Below, piece by piece: positions 1-8,051 of a DNA stretch of 64,000 nucleotides. Under the pieces are notes generated by a model that was not told the origin of the DNA, searched no databases, and saw only the letters and a list, made by a program, of their open reading frames with translations. Both the position numbers and the translations under genes were made by a program. The stretch is from Microbacterium sufflavum. GTDB lineage: Bacteria; Actinomycetota; Actinomycetes; Actinomycetales; Microbacteriaceae. The DNA lies in contig NZ_CP078076.1 in the NCBI RefSeq assembly GCF_023101165.1, positions 310,001-374,000 on the forward strand, written 5' to 3'. Position 1 is the stretch's first letter. Every line of letters begins with the position of its first letter.

Positions 1-206
1 AGCACGGCCAGGCCGAAGTCGCTCAGCTTCTCCAGCAGCGGACCCGGCTCGACCCAGCCGAGCACGGCGGGGCCGACGAGGATCCCCAGCACGAGCTCGA
101 ACACGATGATCGGCACGCGCACGAGCGGCCGGACGCCCCGGGCGAGCAGAGGGGCGGCGACCGCCAGCAGGGGGATCAGCACCAGGCCGACGTCGCTCGC
201 GTCCAC
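1..206 (-). CDS. Cation:proton antiporter (CPA2/Kef type), N-terminal fragment
   Basis: Only the first 68 residues are in the window; the rest lies left of position 1. The fragment has two hydrophobic segments with the PLLARGVRP and ELVLGILVGP motifs that open Na+/H+ exchanger (CPA2) proteins, which swap K+ or Na+ for protons across the membrane. The GTG start at 206 is chosen because a TACCCT -10 box (213-218) sits exactly 6 bp upstream with no Shine-Dalgarno sequence, so the mRNA is probably leaderless. It is divergent from purU. Family assignment rests on the N-terminus only. Confidence 0.6.
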   Translation of the reverse strand, partial: MDASDVGLVLIPLLAVAAPLLARGVRPLVRVPIIVFELVLGILVGPAVLGWVEPGPLLEKLSDFGLAV

Positions 207-290
207 GGTCTCAGGGTAGCGACGCCCCCGGCGATTCGCTCCCCGCCCGCGCGACACGGCAGAATCGAGGCACACCCTGGAGGAGCCCCC

Positions 291-1142
291 ATGAGCCAGC
301 CCGATACCGCCCGCCTGCTGATCGCCTGCGACGACCAGCCCGGCATCGTCGCCGCGGTCGCCGGTGTACTCGCGCGGCACGGTGCGAACATCATCTCGCT
401 CGACCAGCACTCCACCGACTCCGAGGGCGGACGCTTCTTCCAGCGCACCGTCATCCACCTCCCCGGTCTGGCCGCCGCGCGCCCCGCGCTCGAGGCCGAC
501 ATCGCCGACGTCGCGGAGCGCTTCGGCATGGAGTGGTCGCTGCACGACGTGTCCCGGCGCAAGCGCGTCGCGATCTTCGTGTCGAAGTACGACCACTGCC
601 TCATGGAGCTGCTGTGGCGCACGCAGCGCGGGCAGCTCGACATCGACATCACCATGGTCGTGTCGAACCATCCCGACCTCGCCGAGGCCGTGCGCTCGTT
701 CGGCGTGCCGTTCGTGCACATCCCCTCGGGCGACAAGCAGGCCATGGAGGAGCGACAGCTCGAGCTGCTGCAGGGCAACGTCGACCTGGTCGTGCTCGCC
801 CGCTACATGCAGATCCTCACGGACGACTTCATCACGCGCCTCGAAGCCCCCGTCATCAACATCCACCACTCGTTCCTGCCCGCGTTCATCGGCGCCAACC
901 CGTATGCCAGGGCCAAGGAGCGCGGCGTGAAGCTGATCGGGGCGACCGCGCACTACGCCACGGCCGACCTCGACGAGGGGCCGATCATCGAGCAGGACGT
1001 CACGCGGGTGACGCACTCCGAGTCCGCCGCCGAACTGCAGAGCCGCGGCGCCGACGTCGAGCGCCTCGTGCTCGCCCGGGCCGTGCAGTGGCACGCCGAG
1101 GACCGCGTGATCGTGCACGGCCGCTCGACCGTCATCCTCTGA
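291..1142 (+). CDS. purU: Formyltetrahydrofolate deformylase
   Basis: PurU hydrolyses 10-formyl-tetrahydrofolate to formate and tetrahydrofolate in the cytosol, balancing the one-carbon pool and supplying formate. The 283-residue protein is full length. It has an N-terminal ACT regulatory domain (about residues 8-85, CDDQPGIVAAVAGVL) and a C-terminal formyl-transferase fold (about 88-283). The catalytic Asn-His-Asp triad is visible in INIHHSFLP and DLDEGPIIEQD. A GGAGGAG ribosome site lies 5-6 bp before the ATG. It stands alone, ending 6 bp from the convergent vapC. Confidence 0.95.
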   Translation: MSQPDTARLLIACDDQPGIVAAVAGVLARHGANIISLDQHSTDSEGGRFFQRTVIHLPGLAAARPALEADIADVAERFGMEWSLHDVSRRKRVAIFVSKYDHCLMELLWRTQRGQLDIDITMVVSNHPDLAEAVRSFGVPFVHIPSGDKQAMEERQLELLQGNVDLVVLARYMQILTDDFITRLEAPVINIHHSFLPAFIGANPYARAKERGVKLIGATAHYATADLDEGPIIEQDVTRVTHSESAAELQSRGADVERLVLARAVQWHAEDRVIVHGRSTVIL

Positions 1143-1148
1143 CCCGCT

Positions 1149-1550
1149 TCACTCCCCCGGGAGGCCGGCGAGCACGTCGACGGCGAGACCGTGGGACGCC
1201 GCCGCCAGGCGCTTGTCGTTCGTCCACAGTTCGGTGCATCCGGACAGCTGTGCCGCCGCCAGATGCAGGGCGTCCGGGGTCTTGATCCCGAAGTCGGCAC
1301 GCAGCTCCGCTGCACGGACGAACACGGGCGCGTCGAGATCGACCGTCTCGATGTGCTCGAACATCGCGAGGTAGCGGTCGCGAAGCTCCGCGTTGCGCTC
1401 GCGGAGCGGACGCACGAGGCACTCCTGGAGTGCGAGGGCGCTGGAGGCCACGGCGATGTCGACCTTCGCCAGTGCGCGTCGCACCGCCGCGCCCGACGTG
1501 CCCCGGTCCTCCAATGCGTAGATCAGGATGCACGAGTCGAGATAGATCAC
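1149..1550 (-). CDS. vapC: PIN-domain ribonuclease toxin (VapC family)
   Basis: Toxin half of a type II VapBC module; VapC proteins cleave RNA, often tRNA, when the antitoxin is lost. The 133 residues form one PIN domain with the acidic metal ligands expected: Asp in IYLDSCILIY, Glu in LQECLVRP, Asp in KTPDALHLAAA and Asp in WTNDKRL. The start is GTG at 1550, which overlaps the antitoxin stop by 4 bp (GTGA), giving translational coupling. A longer frame extends upstream but would cover the antitoxin gene. Confidence 0.88.
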   Translation of the reverse strand: MIYLDSCILIYALEDRGTSGAAVRRALAKVDIAVASSALALQECLVRPLRERNAELRDRYLAMFEHIETVDLDAPVFVRAAELRADFGIKTPDALHLAAAQLSGCTELWTNDKRLAAASHGLAVDVLAGLPGE

Positions 1551-1804
1551 TCCCAGGCGTCCCGGTTCTCTCGGATCTGGCTGTCGAGTTCGCTGGTCGG
1601 GCGGGACAGTCGATCGGGCAGCGGGTCGCGCTCGATCCACTCGACGAGGACGCGTCCGCTGAGCACCACGTCGACCGGCCCGATCGGCACGATACGTGCC
1701 ACGGGAGTCCCCCGCTTGGTGATCACGACGTCTTCTCCGGCCTGCGACTCGGCGATCAGCCGGGAGAGGTTGTTCCGGGCGTCGAGCACGCTCTGAGTGG
1801 ACAT
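1547..1804 (-). CDS. Antitoxin, Phd/YefM family (VapB role)
   Basis: An 85-residue antitoxin that should bind and neutralise the PIN toxin and repress the operon. The N-terminal half (SVLDARNNLSRLIAES, then GEDVVITKRGTPVARIVP) is the Phd/YefM DNA-binding fold; the charged C-terminal tail would wrap the toxin. The ATG at 1804 has a TATGAT -10 box 6 bp upstream and no ribosome site, suggesting a leaderless transcript. Confidence 0.88.
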   Translation of the reverse strand: MSTQSVLDARNNLSRLIAESQAGEDVVITKRGTPVARIVPIGPVDVVLSGRVLVEWIERDPLPDRLSRPTSELDSQIRENRDAWE

Positions 1805-1810
1805 GACGCC

Positions 1811-1833
1811 ATCATAGCCATCTTCCTAGCCAT
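1811..1833 (-). promoter_or_regulatory. vapBC promoter with TAGCCAT repeats
   Basis: The -10 box TATGAT occupies 1811-1816. Two direct copies of TAGCCAT (1815-1821 and 1827-1833, 12 bp apart) overlap it and are a plausible autorepressor site for the antitoxin. The repeats are seen; the operator role is inferred. Confidence 0.5.
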
Positions 1834-1839
1834 TTCGCC

Positions 1840-2883
1840 TCACGCCGCCGGGAGGCCGGCGGCGAGCTCGGCGAACACGTCGGCGGCGGTGGTGCCGCGG
1901 GCGAGCGGAGCCGCCTGACCCAGCCACAGCGACTGCAGCTCGCCGAGGTTCTGCTCCCCGGCCGCCGTGCGGAAGCGCCCCGTGAGCCAGTTCTGCATCG
2001 GGAAGGGGGCGATGGTGCCGCTCGCCTCGATCGCCCGCACGGCGCGGTTGCGGGCGCCGCGCGCGAGCCGTCCGCTCATCGCCCGGGTCAAAACGGTGTC
2101 GTCCGCGGCGGTCGCGCGGATCGCATCCCGGTGCGCCGCGGTCGCCGCGGACTCGTCCGTGGCGAGGAAGGCCGTCCCCACCTGCACGCCGGCGGCACCG
2201 AGGGCGAGGGCGGCCGCGACGCCGCGGCGGTCCGCGATGCCGCCCGCCGCCATCACCGGCACCCCGACCGCGTCCACCACCTGCGGCACGAGCGCGAACG
2301 TCCCCACCAGGGACTCCTCGGCCGGACGCAGGAACGACACCCGGTGTCCGGCGGCCTCCGCTCCGGTCGCCACCACCGCATCCACACCGGCCTCGGCGAG
2401 CGCGACGGCCTCCGCCACCGTCGTGGCCGTGCCGACGATCCGGATGCCCCGGTCGTGAGCCTCCGCGACGACCTCGGGCGACGGCACGCCGAACACCACG
2501 CTGAGCACCGCCGGGGCGACCTCCCAGATCGCGTCGAGCTGCTCGTCGAGCGGCGGGACGTAGCGCTCCGGCCGCGTCGGCACGGCGACCCCCACGGCCT
2601 CGTAGAACGGCTGGAGCGCCTGGGCGAAGACCGTGTGCTGCGGGTTGGGCTCGACCTCGTCGCCGGTCGGCAACCAGATGTTCAGGGCGAACGGCCGGTC
2701 GGTCGCGGCGCGCAGCTCGGACCCGGTCGCCCGGATACGGTCGCCGTCGTAGCCATAGAGGCCGAACGACCCCAGGCCCCCGGCGTTGCTCACGGCCGCG
2801 GTGAGCGCGACGGACGACAGCCCGCCGAAGGGACCGAGGACGATCGGGTGCGTGATGCCGAACAGGGTGCGCAGGTCGCTCAT
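1840..2883 (-). CDS. Nitronate monooxygenase family protein
   Basis: FMN-dependent TIM-barrel enzyme of 347 residues; family members oxidise alkyl nitronates such as propionate-3-nitronate using O2. Seen are the GPFGGLSS start, the GTATTVAEAVALAEAGVDAV phosphate-site strand, the GAEAAGHR segment with the conserved His, and AAGGIADRRGVAAALALGA near the FMN phosphate. The ATG at 2883 has TAACGT exactly 6 bp upstream and no ribosome site, so a leaderless mRNA is likely. The substrate is not identifiable. Confidence 0.88.
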   Translation of the reverse strand: MSDLRTLFGITHPIVLGPFGGLSSVALTAAVSNAGGLGSFGLYGYDGDRIRATGSELRAATDRPFALNIWLPTGDEVEPNPQHTVFAQALQPFYEAVGVAVPTRPERYVPPLDEQLDAIWEVAPAVLSVVFGVPSPEVVAEAHDRGIRIVGTATTVAEAVALAEAGVDAVVATGAEAAGHRVSFLRPAEESLVGTFALVPQVVDAVGVPVMAAGGIADRRGVAAALALGAAGVQVGTAFLATDESAATAAHRDAIRATAADDTVLTRAMSGRLARGARNRAVRAIEASGTIAPFPMQNWLTGRFRTAAGEQNLGELQSLWLGQAAPLARGTTAADVFAELAAGLPAA

Positions 2884-2967
2884 GCTTCGACGTTACGCCC
2901 GCGGCGGACGGCCGCGGGCGGGACGACGCCCCCTGCTAGCCTCGGTGGCAGAGAGCGGGGTGTGCAC

Positions 2968-3240
2968 ATGCGGCAGTGGATCGGGCAGATGCTCGGCATC
3001 GTCGCGGCCGCGCTCGGGCTCGTCGCTCTTCCCGATGCCACCGCGCTCGGGCTCGCCGTGGCCCTCCTCGCGGTCACCGCGCTGACCCTCGCCGTCGTGC
3101 TGAGCGTGCGTCAGCGACCGGAGGCCGACGCCCCGCATCCCCTCCGCGCCATCGACGTCGGCACTCTGCTGCCGCAGAGCGACCCGGATGCCGCGGGGCA
3201 TCCGCGTCCGCGGGCGCCGGGAGTCGCGATCGCCGCGTAG
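2968..3240 (+). CDS. Small membrane protein, DUF6412-like
   Basis: A 90-residue protein with two transmembrane helices (about 5-22 and 26-46) and a Pro-rich polar tail. From memory it resembles the DUF6412 proteins found just upstream of a second YidC in Microbacterium; no function is known. The ATG at 2968 is favoured, with an in-frame GTG at 2962 as alternative. A TAGCCT -10 box lies about 30 bp upstream. It is probably transcribed with the yidC paralogue, which starts 63 bp downstream. Confidence 0.7.
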   Translation: MRQWIGQMLGIVAAALGLVALPDATALGLAVALLAVTALTLAVVLSVRQRPEADAPHPLRAIDVGTLLPQSDPDAAGHPRPRAPGVAIAA

Positions 3241-3303
3241 CCCGTTCCGACGGGAGCGCGCGGCCTTCGCCGACCCTTCCCGACCTCACGAACGGACACT
3301 CCC

Positions 3304-4068
3304 GTGGACATCTTCGCCTTCCCTCCCATCGCCGCGCTCCTGAACGCGGCCTACACGGCCCTGACCGGCCTCTCCACCGCCCTCGAGCCCCTCGCCGGCC
3401 CGTCCGCCGCGGCCCTCGCCGTGGTGCTCGTCACGCTCCTGGTGCGTGCCCTCCTCATCCCCGTCGGCATCTCGCAGGCGAGGGCCGAGCAGACCAGGGC
3501 GCGCCTCGCTCCCCGGCTGCGCGAACTGCAGCGTCGGCACAAGAAGAACCCCGAGCGGCTGCAGAAGGAGATGATGGAGCTCTACCGCTCCGAGAACACC
3601 TCGCCGTTCGCCGGGATGCTCCCCGTGCTGGCCCAGGCCCCGGTCGTCGGGCTGCTCTACACGCTGTTCCTGCGACCCGAGATCGCCGGACACCCGAACG
3701 ACCTGCTGGCCCACGACCTGTTCGGCGCCCCGTTGGGCACGAGCCTGGTCTCCGCGCTGTTCGGCGGCACCGCGACCCCGGCGACGTTCGCGGTGTTCGG
3801 GGTGCTGCTGGCGGTGATGATCGCGGTCGCCGAGGTCACCCGGCGCGTGTTCCGCCCCGCGCCCGTCGAGGGCGACGACTCGCCGCTCAGCTCGCCCGGG
3901 GTGCTGCGGGCGATGTCGGCGCTGCACTACCTCACAGCCGTGTTCGCGGCGTTCGTCCCGCTCGCGGCCGCGCTCTATCTCACGGTCACGGTCGTGTGGA
4001 CGCTCGTGCAGCGCGTGGTGCTCCGCCGGCGGTTCCCCCTGCCGGAGCCCGCCGCCGCCCGCGCGTGA
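3304..4068 (+). CDS. YidC/Oxa1-family membrane insertase paralogue
   Basis: A 254-residue insertase-type protein with five predicted membrane helices. The conserved groove Arg is seen in VTLLVRALLIPVGISQ, followed by the cytoplasmic hairpin LRELQRRHKKNPERLQKEMMEL and the NTSPFAGMLPVLAQAPV motif of the family. YidC proteins insert membrane proteins with or without SecYEG. The essential copy of actinobacteria lies beside rnpA/rpmH near the origin; neither is here, so this is a second copy with a DUF6412-like partner. The start is GTG at 3304 without a clear ribosome site. Confidence 0.88.
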   Translation: MDIFAFPPIAALLNAAYTALTGLSTALEPLAGPSAAALAVVLVTLLVRALLIPVGISQARAEQTRARLAPRLRELQRRHKKNPERLQKEMMELYRSENTSPFAGMLPVLAQAPVVGLLYTLFLRPEIAGHPNDLLAHDLFGAPLGTSLVSALFGGTATPATFAVFGVLLAVMIAVAEVTRRVFRPAPVEGDDSPLSSPGVLRAMSALHYLTAVFAAFVPLAAALYLTVTVVWTLVQRVVLRRRFPLPEPAAARA

Positions 4069-4076
4069 CCTCGGGG

Positions 4077-4997
4077 TCAGTCGGGCAGCGGGATCGGGGC
4101 GGTGAAGGGGCCGGACGGCTCCTCACCTCTCCGGTCCCGGCGCACGCCGAGGGTCGTCCCCACGCTCGCGGCGATCACGAGCGCGACGGCCAGCAGCCGC
4201 AGCACCGTCGCGTCCTGCCCCAGGAGGAGCCATCCGGCGAGGGTCGCGAACGCGGGCTCCAGGCTCAGGAGCACCCCGAACACCCGCTGCGGCAGGCGAC
4301 GCAGCGCCGCCAGCTCGAAGCTGTACGGGATGACCGACGACAGCACGGCCGTCACCGCGGCCAGCAGCAGCAGCGACGGGTCGGCGGCGACCGTCGCGGC
4401 CGCGGGCACCCCCACGGGGATCAGCAGCACCGCCGCCACGACGAGCCCCATCGCGAGCCCGCTGCTGCCGGGGATGAGGGCTCCGACGCGGGCGCTCATC
4501 CGGATGTACATCACCCAGAAGCCGGCCGCGATCAGGATGAACACCACGCCGAGCGGGTCGAGGGGCTCCGCGCCGATCAGGCCGTCGATGCCGAGCAGCG
4601 CCATGCCGAGCAGGGCCACCGCGACCCAGACGGCATCGGCGAGCCGCCGGGTGAGCACGGCCGCGAGCACGAGCGGGCCGAGGAACTCGATCGCCACGGC
4701 CGGCCCGAGCGGGATGCGGTCGATGGCGGCGTAGAAGAAGCCGTTCATCGCGGCGAGCGACACCCCGAAGAGCACGGCCGCGAGCCACTGCTGCCGCGTC
4801 CACCCCCGCACCCTCGGGCGCACGAGCACGACCAGCAGCACCGCAGCGATCGCGACCCGCAGCGAGGTCACGCCCCAGGGGCCGAGGACGGGGAAAAGCT
4901 GCGCGGCGACGGCGGCCCCGAACGGCAGCGAGAGACACGAGCCGATGACGAGCGCGACCCCCACGAGGGTGCCGGATGCCGCGGGTTTCTGCACCAT
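4077..4997 (-). CDS. EamA-family (DMT) exporter, RhtA-like
   Basis: About 306 residues with ten hydrophobic helices arranged as two EamA repeats, the topology of drug/metabolite transporters; RhtA-type members export amino acids such as threonine and homoserine. Motifs such as LGPLVLAAVLTRR and ALRRLPQRVFGVLLSLEPAFATLAG match the RhtA/YtfF branch. A TAAGCT -10 box (5001-5006) sits 6 bp before an in-frame GTG at 4994, so translation may begin there from a leaderless mRNA instead of the ATG at 4997. The substrate is unknown. Confidence 0.85.
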   Translation of the reverse strand: MVQKPAASGTLVGVALVIGSCLSLPFGAAVAAQLFPVLGPWGVTSLRVAIAAVLLVVLVRPRVRGWTRQQWLAAVLFGVSLAAMNGFFYAAIDRIPLGPAVAIEFLGPLVLAAVLTRRLADAVWVAVALLGMALLGIDGLIGAEPLDPLGVVFILIAAGFWVMYIRMSARVGALIPGSSGLAMGLVVAAVLLIPVGVPAAATVAADPSLLLLAAVTAVLSSVIPYSFELAALRRLPQRVFGVLLSLEPAFATLAGWLLLGQDATVLRLLAVALVIAASVGTTLGVRRDRRGEEPSGPFTAPIPLPD

Positions 4998-5053
4998 ACG
5001 AGCTTAGGCGGCGGGAGCCCGTCACCCCGCCGCCCACGCAGCTCGATGGGGCC

Positions 5054-5953
5054 TCAGAGGGCCTTGCCCCCGGTCACCGCGACGACCGTGCCCGAGACGT
5101 ACGACGACTCCTCCGACGCGAGGAACACGTAGGCGCCGGCGAGTTCGGCCGGCTGTCCGGCGCGTCCGAGCGGGGTGTCCTGCCCGAAGGTCTCCAGGCG
5201 CTCGGGACCCCACCCGGTAGCGGGGATCAGCGGCGTCCAGATCGGCCCGGGCGCCACAGCGTTCACGCGGATGCCGCGCGGGCCCGCCTCCTCGGCGAGC
5301 GCCTTCACGAACGCGACCTGCGCGGCCTTCGTCATGGCGTAGTCGATCAGTCCCGGTGAGGGCTGCGCCGACTGCACCGACGAGGTGACGATGATGCTGG
5401 CGCCGGGCTCCAGGTCGGGGAAGGCGGCGCGCGCGGAGAAGATCAGCCCGGCCAGGTTCGTGTCGAACACGCGGCGCATCTTCTCGGTGTCGAGGTTCTC
5501 GAAGCCGTCGATGTCGTGCTGGTAGGCGGCGTTCAGCACCAGCACGTCGAGGCCGCCGAACTCGGTCCGCGCCCGATGCACCGCCTCCGTCGCGAACGCC
5601 TCGTCCCGCACGTCGCCGGGGATGCTGACGCCGGTGCGTCCGGCCTCGCGCACGAGGGCCAGCGTGTCCTCCGCGTCGTCCTGCTCCTCGGGCATGTGCA
5701 CGATCGCGACGTCGGCACCCTCCCTGGCAAAGGCGATCGCGACCGCACGGCCGATGCCGGAGTCACCGCCGGTGATGAGCGCGCGTCGCCCCTCGAGCCG
5801 TCCGTGGCCCACGTACGAGGACTCGCCGTGGTCGGGTTCGGGCGTGGTGCGCTCGGTGAGGCCGGGCTGGTCCTGGCTCTGCGCCGGGAAGCCCTCCTCG
5901 CGGTGCGCGTGCCGGGGGTCGGTGAGGCCGCTGTCGCGGGTGGTGTCGGTCAT
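5054..5953 (-). CDS. SDR oxidoreductase, general-stress-protein-39 type
   Basis: NAD(P)-dependent short-chain dehydrogenase of 299 residues. It has a polar N-terminal extension of about 50 residues, then the Rossmann motif ITGGDSGIGRAVA, the NAA segment, and the catalytic Ser and Tyr-x3-Lys in the SSVQ and DYAMTK motifs. The extension and GGDSGIGRA signature are those of Bacillus GS39/YdaD, a SigB-controlled stress protein; its substrate is unknown. An AGGAGG ribosome site lies 7 bp before the ATG. The stress-type promoter box at 6000-6039 drives it, matching the other stress genes of this region. Confidence 0.9.
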   Translation of the reverse strand: MTDTTRDSGLTDPRHAHREEGFPAQSQDQPGLTERTTPEPDHGESSYVGHGRLEGRRALITGGDSGIGRAVAIAFAREGADVAIVHMPEEQDDAEDTLALVREAGRTGVSIPGDVRDEAFATEAVHRARTEFGGLDVLVLNAAYQHDIDGFENLDTEKMRRVFDTNLAGLIFSARAAFPDLEPGASIIVTSSVQSAQPSPGLIDYAMTKAAQVAFVKALAEEAGPRGIRVNAVAPGPIWTPLIPATGWGPERLETFGQDTPLGRAGQPAELAGAYVFLASEESSYVSGTVVAVTGGKAL

Positions 5954-5999
5954 GTCCGCTCCTCCTGTGTCGAGTGGCTGTCGTGTCGTGCTCGGATCG

Positions 6000-6039
6000 A
6001 GCATCATGGCAACCGCCGACCGGGGGGCAGGGGGTTGAC
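6000..6039 (-). promoter_or_regulatory. Stress-box promoter of the SDR gene
   Basis: On the minus strand GTCAACCCC followed by CTG (box at 6031-6039), then 25 bp, then GATGCT (6000-6005). This is one of nine copies in the window of GTCAANNCC-N24/25-(T/G/C)ANNNT. Confidence 0.65.
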
Positions 6040-6042
6040 ACC

Positions 6043-6387
6043 TCAGAGCGGCGGTGTGACCGGGGTGTCGCCGCCCGGCTGGTCGCCCGCCTCCGCGGGC
6101 TCCGGCACCAGGTACAGGCCGCTGGGGGCGTTGGCGGTGAAGGCGAGCGCCTCGATCCACGCCCGGTTGATCGAGGGCTGCCGGCTGCCGAAGTACTTGA
6201 ACACGAGCGAGCTGCCCGGCTGGATCCACACCGTGGTGCGCCCGCCGCCCACGCTCGCGTCCTCGCGCCAGCTGAACGGGAACGGCTCCCCCCGGCGCAG
6301 CTTCGCCGTGATCACGAGCTGCAGGTGCGTGAGGGCGCGATCCTCGATCTCGCTCTTCACGCTGCCTTCGTAGATGAACTTGCCCAT
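6043..6387 (-). CDS. DUF7882 family protein
   Basis: A 114-residue cytosolic protein beginning MGKFIYEGSVK, with RRGEPFPFSWRED, GGGRTTVWIQPGS and FGSRQPSINRAW motifs. This family is abundant in Microbacteriaceae and is often mislabelled ATP-dependent DNA ligase; no ligase motif (KxDG) is present and the function is unknown. The ATG at 6387 is chosen because the family begins there and GAGGAG lies about 7 bp upstream. It precedes the SDR gene but has its own upstream region. Confidence 0.82.
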   Translation of the reverse strand: MGKFIYEGSVKSEIEDRALTHLQLVITAKLRRGEPFPFSWREDASVGGGRTTVWIQPGSSLVFKYFGSRQPSINRAWIEALAFTANAPSGLYLVPEPAEAGDQPGGDTPVTPPL

Positions 6388-6525
6388 CGGGTGATGCTCC
6401 TCGGTCGATCCGGTTCCCGCCCGGCCACCGCCGGGATCATGCCCTGGGGGTAGCGTAAGCCCTCGCCCCGGGCGGGCCGCAACTCCGCGGGTCGAGTGGT
6501 CTGCTGGAGCGCGCGGGGCCCGGAA

Positions 6526-6564
6526 GTCAAGCCCCGCGCGCGGGATTCCGGAGCGGACTAGCCT
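6526..6564 (+). promoter_or_regulatory. Stress-box promoter of the FHA gene
   Basis: GTCAAGCCC (6526-6534), 24 bp, then TAGCCT (6559-6564). It has the same layout as the other stress boxes, here without the trailing CTG. Confidence 0.65.
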
Positions 6565-6595
6565 CGGGGCCATGACACCCGAGGAGGGCACCGCC

Positions 6596-7105
6596 ATGAA
6601 CGCACGCCACATCGACGACCGTCCCGACGAGGGCTACACGCCCGGCACCACCCACGCCGAGCGGGGCGCCGGCAACCCGCGCCTGCGCGTGCGCCGCGAC
6701 GACGAGCGTACCGAGTTCGCCCTCGACGTCGACGAGGTGCGCATCGGATCGGCGGCGGGCAACGAGCTGCGCCTCGCCGACACCGAGCCCGTGCACGCGA
6801 CGGTGGTGCACGACGACCGCGACGAGTACGTGGTGACGCTGCACGCCGACGGCGAGATGAACTCGAACCCCGACGCCGACGCCACGCACCCCGGCGAGCG
6901 CACCGAGACGCTGCGCACCGGCTCGCGGTTCACGGTCGGCCCGTGGGAGCTGGTCTTCGCCCGCGACGAGTTCGCCGACCACGGGCGCCCCTACGGCGGA
7001 CGCCTCGGCGGGGAGTACTCCGACCAGCCGCTGCAGCCGCCGCGCCCCGACTACGACGGCGACGGCGAGCGCGCGCCTCAGTCGGACTCCGACGCCGAGG
7101 TGTGA
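6596..7105 (+). CDS. FHA-domain protein
   Basis: A 169-residue hydrophilic protein with one forkhead-associated-like beta-sandwich (about residues 27-120), the phosphothreonine-binding fold. The strand RIGSAAGNELRLADTEPVHATVV corresponds to the FHA signature, but the usual GR..S..H residues are only partly kept (Ser and His visible), so phosphopeptide binding is uncertain. The tail is rich in Arg, Gly, Pro and Asp. The ATG at 6596 follows a good GAGGAGG site; an ATG at 6572 lacks one. It is preceded by a stress box and overlaps the convergent DUF6766 gene by 28 bp. Confidence 0.75.
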   Translation: MNARHIDDRPDEGYTPGTTHAERGAGNPRLRVRRDDERTEFALDVDEVRIGSAAGNELRLADTEPVHATVVHDDRDEYVVTLHADGEMNSNPDADATHPGERTETLRTGSRFTVGPWELVFARDEFADHGRPYGGRLGGEYSDQPLQPPRPDYDGDGERAPQSDSDAEV

Positions 7106-7761
7106 TGCGGCGTCCCCACGGGCTTCGATTCGGCTGACCCGCGCTGACGCAGGTAGATCGCGAACGCGACCATGGTGCCGACGGCCAGGAACTCGGACTG
7201 CCAGTTCTGAAGCGTCCGATCCCAGAAGTCGGGCGAGACCACGTAGTCCAGCCAGGTGATCGCCGCCGCGCCGTGCTGCGCGTTCTCCGCGTTCATCACG
7301 ACGGTCCCGGCGAGCGACTGCGCCAACCACGACAGCAGGAACACCGCCCCCATCACGATCAGCAGCGAGTTGCCGAACACGGCGGCGCGCCACCCGCCCG
7401 CCCTGGCCCATCGCGGGGAGTCAGGGCGGGCGTGGCGTCCCACGAGCTGATCCGCGTCGCTCCCCGGACCCTCGTCTCTCGGCTTCTTGGACTCGGGTGA
7501 ACCGCGCTGCACGAACCAGATCGTCGCAGCGATGAACAGGAAGAACTGCAGGAACTCGGACTGCCAGTTCTCGGCCACGTCGACCGCGAAGTCCGACGAC
7601 CACACGAAGTCGAGGAAGCCGATCGTGGCCTGTCCGTGCTCCACGAGCTCGTCGTTGTTGCGCAGGTATCCGGCGATCGACTGGCCGATCAGCGCCGCCG
7701 CGAACAGCGCGAGGAAGAACAGGCTGAGGGCGTGATCCCTGATCCGGCTCCACACGGTCAT
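7078..7761 (-). CDS. DUF6766 family membrane protein
   Basis: A 227-residue protein of unknown function with four membrane helices in two similar halves. Each half ends with a helix introduced by NWQSEFL and closed by QRGSxESK, so the gene is an internal duplication. The ATG at 7761 overlaps the stop of the 27-residue gene upstream (ATGA), so the two are translationally coupled and served by the stress box at 7902-7940. Its 3' end overlaps the convergent FHA gene by 28 bp. Confidence 0.82.
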   Translation of the reverse strand: MTVWSRIRDHALSLFFLALFAAALIGQSIAGYLRNNDELVEHGQATIGFLDFVWSSDFAVDVAENWQSEFLQFFLFIAATIWFVQRGSPESKKPRDEGPGSDADQLVGRHARPDSPRWARAGGWRAAVFGNSLLIVMGAVFLLSWLAQSLAGTVVMNAENAQHGAAAITWLDYVVSPDFWDRTLQNWQSEFLAVGTMVAFAIYLRQRGSAESKPVGTPHHTSASESD

Positions 7762-7841
7762 CGACCTCCCAGCAGCAGCGCGATCATGATCGCCAGCCCG
7801 ACGGCGATGATGCCGGCCCACGTCCAGAAGACCGCGCCCAT
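7758..7841 (-). CDS. 27-residue single-helix membrane peptide
   Basis: A tiny gene too short for usual gene callers: MGAVFWTWAG followed by one hydrophobic helix and GGR. Its TGA overlaps the ATG of the DUF6766 gene by 3 bp within ATGA, typical of coupled membrane partners. The reading frame stays open upstream with plausible codon use but no earlier ATG/GTG was found near the GAGGAGG site. Its own ribosome site is weak, so the start is uncertain. Confidence 0.5.
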   Translation of the reverse strand: MGAVFWTWAGIIAVGLAIMIALLLGGR

Positions 7842-7901
7842 CCCCGCGGTGTCCCGCGTCTGCTCTCCCCTGTCCGCCTCCTCGCGATGTCCGATGGACC
7901 G

Positions 7902-7940
7902 ACCCTGGCCGGGCCGGACGACCACCGGCAGGGGCTTGAC
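7902..7940 (-). promoter_or_regulatory. Stress-box promoter of the small peptide-DUF6766 unit
   Basis: On the minus strand GTCAAGCCC followed by CTG (box 7932-7940), 24 bp, then CAGGGT (7902-7907). The -10 box is the weakest of the nine sites. Confidence 0.55.
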
Positions 7941-7955
7941 GCCGTCGCTCTCCTT

Positions 7956-7994
7956 GTCAATCCCCTGCGTCCGTGTCGCCCCGTCCCCTACCGT
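7956..7994 (+). promoter_or_regulatory. Stress-box promoter of the CinA gene
   Basis: GTCAATCCC followed by CTG (7956-7967), 24 bp from the nine-base box, then TACCGT (7989-7994). It lies 15 bp from, and divergent to, the box serving the DUF6766 unit. Confidence 0.62.
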
Positions 7995-8051
7995 CGGATC
8001 AGGCGCCGCGGCGGGACGCGTGGCGCGACGACCGAGACGAGAGGATCGCCC

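Noticed and set aside
2976..5132. 718-codon plus-strand frame across yidC and the EamA gene
   Set aside because: It spans several real genes and the gaps between them and encodes Arg/Ala-rich nonsense.
6043..6387. ATP-dependent DNA ligase annotation commonly given to this family
   Set aside because: The protein is 114 residues and lacks the KxDG motif and the nucleotidyl-transferase domain.
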